DNA of 64,000 bases from Poa pratensis (taxonomy: Eukaryota; Streptophyta; Magnoliopsida; Poales; Poaceae), in assembly GCA_947311845.1 (NCBI GenBank), contig CAMZMU010000034.1, forward strand, positions 96,149,131-96,213,130, read 5' to 3'. This document shows positions 56,889-64,000 of the stretch, piece after piece. Both the position numbers and the translations under genes were made by a program. Within the stretch, counting starts at the first letter, position 1. Each line of letters opens with the position of its first letter. Below the pieces are notes generated by a model. That model had not been told where the DNA came from, ran no database searches, and saw only the letters and a list, made by a program, of their open reading frames with translations.

Positions 56889-58207
56889 CAGTGGTTTTAC
56901 TCCCATTTGTTTTCTGTTTTTTATTACGTATGCCCCCTCCCGTCGCCCGATGACTCTAATTTCGACTACAAAACTCTTTTTTCACAAAATTTACGTGTTG
57001 GAAACCTCTTTCGAATATGCATGAATTCAGTTTTATGATTGTTATGACATATAATTTATAATTTTGTCCGATAAAATATATTTGACTCAAATATCACAAT
57101 GCGTACTCCGTTAATGGGTAAGCAACAGTCAATGTCGTGTTTTAGTTTTGATGCATACCGTCATAAGGCTCTGCCACTTCTTCTCTGCCGTTTAGGTGGT
57201 TCCACTTCCTCATTGCCCATACTTTAACTTTTTTTGCACCCGCTGGGCTTCTGAAGACGCGTAGGACTAGCAGGACTGCAGCACAAACCGTGGTAACATA
57301 TGCTAGATACTGCAGTTATGAAGATCCAGTCGGGCAGACTTCTCCGCCAAGGCAGTGACCCCTGGCGGTAGCACGAGCTGAAGATCCCGTCGGGAAGACT
57401 TGTCAGAATCGTCCGCCCACGCTGTGGCGTGGGTGGTGCTGCGGCCGCGACCCCCGGCGGTAGCACGCGCTGCAGATCCAGTCGGAAAGACTTCCTAGCA
57501 TGGGGGGGCATCGACGGGTGTTGGCGCGGCCCATGCCAGTTAAGTTGTTTGGTCCACATGGACGATTTGTTATTTAAATAAAACTGAGCACAAGTTTATA
57601 CTAAACTCTTTTACCCTTTTAATAACACATTATATCACTGAACTTTTGCTAGTTTTAGTGCAAGTTTTAACATGTGATCTCAATGTTTTTTCTCTTGTAT
57701 TTAAAAAATTTATATCTCTTGTATTTAAAAACTTTCGCTACACATCTATGTTTGTTAGTTTTTAGACCGGAGTACATCATGTATTTAATCAATTGTCCAT
57801 CAGCATATCATTTCTAAACTAGAACCTTATTCTGTGAGGGAGACTGTATTAAAACCAAATTGTTTGCTTATTTTTTTTCATTTATATTCTATTTAAATCC
57901 ATGGAAATCTCAATATACAACAAATTCACAATCATTTATGAATTAATTCCCAACCTATATGTACTAGTGAGTTTATTTCATAGCTACAGTATCATATAAA
58001 TTCCTAGAGATTTCTTGAACACACGAGACTAATTAATATACTAAAATATGTTTTAACGTAGGATTGTAAGCAGTCTATCACAAGTGAAAGAAAATCGACA
58101 GTGTAATTTCGTGTTGTCCCAAACCACATAAAATCGTGTCCGTTAGCGTTTCATGGTATCAAAACTGTCGGGGACATGCGTCGGGAGCTCGATAAATTTC
58201 AAAATTC
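56889..58207. other. Intergenic between the SDR39U1-like and GPI-protein genes, part 1
   Basis: No gene recognised. A GC-rich internal repeat lies at about 57310-57500 (gatccagtcgggcagactt, gatcccgtcgggaagactt and gatccagtcggaaagactt, each followed by a variant of ggcggtagcacg). The 111-codon minus-strand frame over it is probably not a gene. The rest is AT-rich. Confidence 0.45.
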
Positions 58208-58225
58208 GGGGGGGGGGGGGGGGGG
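58208..58225 (+). repeat. G18 homopolymer
   Basis: Eighteen consecutive G, rare in plant DNA and able to form a G-quadruplex. The length could be affected by sequencing error. Confidence 0.85.
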
Positions 58226-58564
58226 TTGTGCTTCACTTGGGACCATATAGAATGTTTGTAATGGTTCCCTCCTTTCTCGCAAGTTATATCTTTGTCCACC
58301 CACTAGGTCCATATGTGATCTTATCTCCAACCGAAGTAGGACCTCCCGGCCATGGCTAATGAATGCAACCGTATGGAAATGGTTGCATAGGATATATACA
58401 TCGGGGCGGTTGCCGACTTGATAACAAAGTCTCATGTTGAAGAGCGGAAGTTTCTTTTCTTTCATTTTGATTTTTAGAAGTTATCCTTGAATTGTACTCA
58501 TTTCTGATCTGGCCTTGAATAAGACAGTATAAGGACCGTATGCATTAGACCTTGACAAATCTCG

Positions 58565-58910
58565 GGTCAGGACGAAAAGTATGGTGGTGAAAATCCAAGC
58601 CCGAACCTAACCTGGGTCTGATCCTGGACTAAATCGGGCTGAATCCGACCCGATGGCATGATATGGCCCAACCCGATGGTGGTGAAATTGGGTTTTAGAA
58701 TTCAGTCCTGAACCCCACCCGATGGCATGATATGGCCCAACCCGACTCAAGATTTTTTAGCCATGCTTCATGGCAGGCCAAAAAAAACCGGTGCCGAAAA
58801 TCCAGGCCCGAGTCCGACCCTAGACTAAATCATCTTTCCGTGAGCATGAGCTCGTCGCGAGGTTCGGGTTTAAAATTCAGTCCCGAACAACGCCCGATGG
58901 CATGATATGG
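58565..58910. repeat. Repeats of CCCGATGGCATGATATGGCC
   Basis: The 20-mer occurs at about 58649, 58718 and 58893, amid gggtt/aaccc-type words (cccgaacc, cccaaccc). The make-up resembles subterminal regions of a hAT-type non-autonomous element, but no terminal repeats or target duplication were found. Confidence 0.5.
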
Positions 58911-59396
58911 CCTAGAATATTTGGTCCGGGCTCCCCATAGCCAAGACTAGCATGCATCCATATCCATCCATCCATGGATGCAGAGGCCCAAAAAGAAAAG
59001 CATGCATCCATCCATCGATGCAGAGGCCGGGCCTCCCTTTGGGGCATGAGCTATGAAAACCAGGGTAAATGGTGTAAAATTTGCACACATTCACAAGTTT
59101 TGTGCAAAATGCGGCACATGGATTTGGTCCCAAAAAAAGTAAGAACCGGACAGTGCAGTAGTATATATATGTAAAAAGGAAAAGGTAAATAGTAGTAGTA
59201 GTGGTAAAACTGGATGCCCTGTGAATAGCTTTGGTATGGCCACCTCCTTGCCGTCACTTGATTGCACGCTCTGATCTGTCGATGGATTCCCACTGCAGCC
59301 TGTCTGCCTCCCTGATCTAGTACAGTACTACTGGTATACTACCACGCTAGTAGTAGCAGCAGTAATTTATTTGCTCCTTTCCGTGCACTGATTGCT

Positions 59397-59693
59397 TATT
59401 AGATTGATGCACTAGCCAATTATCCCAAAAGTCCGAACTGATGGGAAAGGGCTGTGCAATGTATATATTATATTCTGACACTCCCCTCACGTCCAGGCTG
59501 TGGACTTTTCCTCACGAGCCTATGACGTGGAATTTAGGGTGTCCGCAGATATTTATTTTAATACTGCGTTAGCCAGGATTTAAACTCTAGACCTCTGGCT
59601 CTGATACCATATTAGATTGATGCACTGGCCAATTATCCCAAAAGTCCAAACTGATGGGAAAGGGCTGTGCAATGTATATATTATATTCTGACA
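59397..59693 (-). mobile_element. SMART-type miniature LTR retrotransposon
   Basis: 297 bp in all. Two 84-bp direct repeats (59397-59480 and 59610-59693) differ at about two positions. On the minus strand each LTR starts TGTCAGAATATAATATATAC. Directly inside the upstream LTR (minus strand) is TGGTATCAGAGCC (59597-59609), the primer-binding site for initiator tRNA-Met. A 5-bp duplication TTGCT flanks the element (59392-59396 and 59694-59698). It has no coding capacity. Size, LTR length and primer site fit SMART elements known from grasses. Confidence 0.95.
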
Positions 59694-59842
59694 TTGCTGA
59701 GCGATGAACAATAGAAGAACAGCTCACTCAATTTTCCCCAACCTCATCCAGTCTTCATTTCATCATCTCATTTTCTTCTTCTTCTACCCTGGGAGGCAGT
59801 AAGAATTTGTTCTCATCTTGGTTTCTTCTACAGTAGTACACA

Positions 59843-60681
59843 ATGTGTGGAAGCATCCGTTGCTCAGGAAGGCTGGTACTAGTAGTAGCACTCGCGGCCA
59901 CCTCCATGGCCATGCTGCTGCCCCTTTCCTCCTCTGCCGCCAGCGCAAACCACGGTTAGTTTCTTGCTTGCCATCTTCTTCTTCTTTCTCGTTAATCATT
60001 TTCTGTCTCGGAGTGGATCCATGGTAAGCTTCGTTCTATGCTCAAGGTGGAGGAGGAAGCAACCCGGCGAACGCGCTGGTGGCGGCGGTGAACGCGAACC
60101 GGATGGCGGCGAGGCTGCCGCCGCTGCGCAACAGCAAGGGCCTCGGCTGCATGGCGCTGCAGTACCTCGCCCACTGCCTCGCCACCGCCACTAACCCCAC
60201 CTGCGGCGACGACGGCACGGGGACGCTGGCGGCGTCGTGCCACCCGCCGGAGAGGGACGTGACGGAGGTGTACGCCGCCAACTGCGGCGTCGAGCTGCCC
60301 ACCGTCGACCTCATCTCCGCGCGCCTCCTCGGCTGCAGCTTCACCCACGCCAATGAAGATTCCGCGCTAGTCATCGGAGCCAACGCCAGCACGACGGTCC
60401 GGGGCAAGGAGCACACCCAGGTGGGCGCGGGGCTGCTACGCCCGCGCCGGCACGGGCCCGACTTCTGGTGCCTCCTCTTCAGCGCCGGCAAGCCAGGCAC
60501 CACCTTCCGGCTCGAGGCTGCCGGCAGGGGCATCGTGCAGCCGCAGGGTTGCTTCAGCGACCCCGACGACGACGCCCTCCCCTGCAGCAGCAGCAGCAGC
60601 AGCAGCTCCGGCATGCTTCAGCTCCTAGCCTCTTCCATGCCTCTGCTCCTCCTCCTTCCTCTCCTAGCGCTAGCCTTGTGA
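59843..60681 (+). CDS. GPI-anchored secreted protein (At3g06035/At5g19250-like)
   Basis: Two exons, 59843-59954 and 60047-60681 (GT-AG, phase 1), give 248 residues with no defect. The N-terminal signal peptide has the core LVLVVALAATSMAMLLPLSS, with cleavage near SAASA. The mature domain carries AANALVAAVNANR-type text (NPANALVAAVNANRMAA), CMALQYLAHC and several paired cysteines, as in plant proteins annotated as uncharacterised GPI-anchored proteins. The C-terminus has a Ser run (encoded by a CAG/AGC repeat, about 60583-60606) followed by a hydrophobic tail LLLLLPLLALAL, a GPI-attachment signal. It would act at the outer face of the plasma membrane; function unknown. The start is the only ATG before the signal peptide. 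A SMART element lies 149 bp upstream. Confidence 0.9.
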
Positions 60682-61480
60682 TGTTCAGGCAGCACTCACT
60701 CTACCGCCCGTGTCGTGTGGGATTTCCTACTACTGTCAGCCTCAAACATTTGATTGAATTGACTCTGCACACAGTTTGATGCATCACAAACAAGTTGGCA
60801 GCCACGATCGAGGAATTCAGCAAGCTACTACTCCATACATCTGTATGTATTGACCACAAATCATCCATACAGTAGCACACTAGAATGAGAGCAGGAAGCA
60901 GGTGCATCAGCTTCCAAGAGGCATGTGGCATACCTCAATGGTACTGTAACACACAAATTCATAATTTTGACCGAATCTTAATTTCATAACTAGCAAATTT
61001 GAAGTTAGTCCTTAACCACTGCTGAGATATACACATGCAGCAACAATAACAAATAACCAATAAGCACTGGCCGAAAAATGTGAAATAATGTGTTCAGCCA
61101 CTGACTAGAAAGCATTTTCTGCAAGCCAGTGTCATGTGGCTGCAACAGTCTAGGCTCCCAAGAACGGCAATAATTACTGCTGCAAATTAATGGTTAAGCA
61201 CTGTCAGTTATATGGCGTTTCTCATGACCATCAAAAAAATATGGCGTTTCTTACAGGACAGTAATAAGGAAAAAGACAGACAACAAATGCGAAATAAGGT
61301 GTAGAACCACTGATTATGCAGCATTTCTTGCAACTTAATGTCAAGTGGCTAAAACAGTTGGGCTCCAAGAATGACAAGAATTGGAACGTCACATCAATGA
61401 TCAATCCCAGCACAAATGGCCTCCGTAACTTGAGCTATAGGAATTGGCTTCTAACCAGAACGAACCTCATACTTAACTAA
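60682..61480. other. 3' flank of the GPI-protein gene
   Basis: No gene. Two diverged copies of a ~110-bp segment occur at about 61070-61170 and 61270-61385 (aaatgtgaaataatgtg / aaatgcgaaataaggtg, then ccactga, gcattt, tgtca.gtggct). Confidence 0.45.
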
Positions 61481-61593
61481 GAGCATCTCCAACGGGGACT
61501 CCAAATTCGTGTCCGGCACCCCAATCGAGACACAATCAGGGGTGCCGGACATGTGTACGCCCCAGTTTTGGAGGCCGCCACAGTGACGCACCC
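61481..61593. mobile_element. Left end of an outer PIF/Harbinger element
   Basis: GAGCATCTCCAACGGGGACT follows TAA (61478-61480). The sequence resembles the first ~110 bp of the inner element (actccaaattcgtgtccggc vs gcctccaaattcgtgtccga). The matching right end is not seen up to 64000, so the outer element is either interrupted and longer than the window or deleted. Confidence 0.75.
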
Positions 61594-61596
61594 TAA

Positions 61597-63728
61597 GAGC
61601 ATCTCCACTGGGGCCTCCAAATTCGTGTCCGACACCCCCAATGGAGGTCCAATTGGGGGGTGCCGGACATGTGTCCGCCCCAGATTTGGAGGCTGCCCAC
61701 AGCGGCGCACCCCAAACAGGCATCCAAAGGCCAATTCAAAAAAAAATCAAATCATCAACACATCGACGGTTTTAAACATTTCAATACGAACTGATGTAAT
61801 AAATATTACAACACAAGTTCAAATTCGAAATACAAAGTTTAAATAAGAATTCAAGTTTAAATCATGACCTATCAAACAGTCGCCGGTTGAGTCGCTTTGA
61901 TGGTCCACAGGTGGTGCACGAGGTCATTGTGCAGCTGCTCATGCTTTGTTCCATCACGAATTTCCCGATGTACGGCAAGGAATTCTGCATACTGCGTCGG
62001 CACGCCCGGCTGTGGATTGGCCATAGGCCATGGAAATCAAACACTTTATCGACCAGTTGCTTACTCGTATCACGCTCGTCTTCAATAATCATGCTGTGCA
62101 TGATAACACAAGCATTCATGATCTCACACATTTCATCCAGCGACCATGAAAGACAAGGGTAGCGAACAACGGCAAACTTGCCCTGGAGCACACCAAAAGC
62201 CCGCTCCACATCTTTGTGAACTGACTCTTGCCTCTTTGCAAAATGACAATCTGTCTCGCCGTGAGGGTTGTGGATGGTCTTCACAAATGTAGATCAAGTA
62301 GGATAGATGCCGTCAGCAAGATAGTACCCCTTGTCGTACTGATCACATAGTTGCATGGTGGAGTTAGGCCATCACAAAGTTTTTTGAACACATTGGATTT
62401 GTGGAGCACGTTGATGCCATTGGCGGCACCGGCGGTGCCGAAATGTGCATGCCATATCCAAAGATCATAATCTGCCACGACCTCAAGTATAACACTGCAC
62501 TTTCCGTGGTGCCCTGACTTGTACATCTCTTGCCAAGAAAACGGACAGTTCTTCCTGTTCCAATGCATGCAATCGATGCTTCCAAGCATCCCTGGAAATC
62601 CTCTTGCTTCGCCTTGTGCCAAGAGACGAGCCGTGTCTGCCTCATTTGGTGTCCTCGGATATTGCTTTCCGAACACCTTCACAACTGCCTTACAGAATCT
62701 GTAGGTGGCTGCGACGGCGGTGGACTCAGACATGCGGAGATAGTCATTCAACGCATCGGCGGGAAGCCCGTAAGCAAGGCACCGTATGGCCACCGTGCAT
62801 TTCTGAAGTGATGAAAACCCAAGGAGGCTGGTGCAGTCTCTCTTCAGATCAAAGTAGTCATCATATTCCCGAACGCCATGCACAATCGTCCTGAACAATG
62901 ACCTGCTCATCCTAAAGCGCCGGCGAAATTCATGAGGCAAGTTCGTCGGATTGTCGGCAAAGTAATCTTGGTACAAGAGCATGTGCCCAGTTGCTCTGTT
63001 GCGTTCCTTGTTGGGCCTCCGCCCCTTCTCTGATCCTCCAAACTTCGGCGCCGCGTCTTCCTCGATCGCGGCCTGTAGAAGTGCGGCCATGACCATCTCA
63101 TTCTCCTCGATGTCGGCCGCAAGGGCGGCATCCTCCTTCATCATTTCAAAAAACATGACCGGGTCGTCGCTGTCCATGGCCTATTAGACGAAAGAAAGCA
63201 ATGGAACAAAGCCACAAATGAACAATCAACCAAATGAGCCTACGAACGAATGGTCGAACAGGTTGCGAGCGGGGTGGTGGGAGGAAAGAAGAGGCGTACC
63301 CGGCTTAGAAACTCGCTACGCCGGCGCTGGACTGGTCGCAGACAGGCGGGGAACGGCGGCACGTGGGTCTATGTTGCCGCTCCGGCTAGGTACCCGAGGT
63401 GCGAATCAAGCAGGCGGCGGCGAGAGTGGCGGCGATGGTGCGAATCGCCGACGAGAGGAAAAGAGAAAGAGGGTGTGGAGAGCGAATGATTTAGGTCACG
63501 CCGAGGCTGTGTGTATGACGGGCGGGCTAGTCCTGTCAGGCGCATGTCCGCCCCCATGTCCGGCACCCTCGAGAGGGCCTCCAAACTTGGAGGCCCTTTC
63601 GGGGGTGCCGGACACGATTTTTCTCGGGGCGACCCTTTGGGGGGTGCCGCTGGTGGCGTTTTTGGCCGTCCGGACCCCCAATGGGCCTTTGGGGGGGGGT
63701 CACTTGGAGGCCCCCTGTGGAGATGCTC
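61597..63728 (-). mobile_element. PIF/Harbinger transposon, 2.1 kb
   Basis: Ends GAGCATCTCCACTGGGGCCT and the inverse GGCCCCCTGTGGAGATGCTC, flanked by TAA on both sides (61594-61596 and 63729-63731), the PIF/Harbinger target. It carries a transposase on the minus strand and no Myb-like second ORF. It sits inside the left part of an older element of the same group. Confidence 0.93.
61862..63177 (-). pseudogene. PIF/Harbinger transposase (DDE_Tnp_4), frameshifted
   Basis: From ATG 63177 (MDSDDPVMFFEMMKEDAALA) the frame reads HEFRRRFRMSRSLFRTIVHG, CLAYGLPADALNDYLRMSES and GMLGSIDCMHWNRKNCPFSW, which holds the first catalytic Asp. The frame breaks near 62350; the other frame then gives KGYYLADGIYP (second Asp), a TGA where the family has Trp (YPT-stop-STFVKTI), and ERAFGVLQGKFAVVRYP, which holds the catalytic Glu, ending at 61862. 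All three acidic residues are readable. The frameshift and the Trp-to-stop change make it inactive. The full length would be about 435 residues, normal for the family. Confidence 0.93.
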
Positions 63729-64000
63729 TAACGCCCAATCCTGAAACGATCCGAGCTGTCGACCAAACAACAAACACCTTGCAGGCGGAATTTATATATA
63801 AACGAGATTTAACAAACTTACAATTTAAAATCTAAACGACATTCAACAACCTAAACCTAAACTGCACATGTACCAGCTACACGCTACAGTGTCTAGCTAA
63901 CCACTACACGCGCCGGCGGCGAGGAGAGATGCCGCTTCATGGCCTCGCAAAGGGGAAGAAGATGCAAACCAAGCGCCGAAATCATCAACAGACTTGTATG
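63729..64000. other. Right edge, possibly more of the outer Harbinger
   Basis: After the TAA the sequence is AT-rich, then GC-rich from about 63900. On the minus strand 64000-63905 reads YKSVDDFGAWFASSSPLRGH, an exon-like piece I cannot assign. It may belong to the outer element. Confidence 0.3.

Noticed and set aside
57224..57559. 111-codon minus-strand frame
   Set aside because: It covers an internal GC-rich repeat and shows no family motif, start context or splice signals.

Overview
The window is plant nuclear DNA, most likely from a grass and probably from the Pooideae. The reasons are spliced genes with GT-AG introns and chloroplast or secretory N-termini, Stowaway MITEs with CTCCCTCCG ends in TA sites, Helitrons ending in the hairpin plus CTAG|T signature, PIF/Harbinger elements in TAA sites, and a SMART-type miniature LTR element. 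No full-size LTR retrotransposon was found in 64 kb. The species cannot be named from the sequence alone.

Layout. Positions 1-709 hold gene relics, including two exons of a mitochondrial pyruvate dehydrogenase E2 gene. Positions 952-11612 look like a complete minus-strand Helitron with a decayed Rep/helicase gene, a 493-bp MITE and a captured CHD1-type chromodomain exon. Positions 12263-20032 are a full-length but decayed LINE with a 16-bp target duplication, itself split by a MULE-like foldback MITE. Positions 20.3-28.3 kb are accessory DNA: a Ulp1-associated gene relic, an intronic tandem array, two Helitron 3' ends facing each other 3 bp apart, and a hAT transposase fragment.

Positions 29.0-32.3 kb carry a spliced gene for a polytopic membrane protein with an Ala-rich repeat region. 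An inverted, broken copy lies at 40.1-41.2 kb. Between the arms is a DUF760-type chloroplast protein gene (33.2-39.0 kb) that has lost its last exon and one splice donor and carries a 2.3-kb hAT element in intron 1. A third Helitron 3' end is at 45493. From 46-51 kb there is a duplicated F-box promoter region, an F-box/LRR gene with one stop codon, an unrecognised minus-strand gene and two hAT MITEs.

The best-preserved host genes are at the right: a complete five-exon gene for the chloroplast SDR39U1-like epimerase (SulA/GIANT CHLOROPLAST 1 family, 348 residues, minus strand, 53630-56416) and a two-exon gene for a GPI-anchored protein (248 residues, plus strand, 59843-60681). The second has a 297-bp SMART retroelement about 150 bp upstream of its start codon. 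The window ends with nested PIF/Harbinger elements (61481-63728).

The genes do not form a pathway. The main biology is genome turnover: clean transposon insertions with readable target duplications, exon capture, local duplication and inversion, and gene decay, often through C-to-T or G-to-A stop codons. The least familiar objects are the repeat-bearing membrane protein and its inverted copy. No evidence of a new defence or regulatory system was found beyond these.
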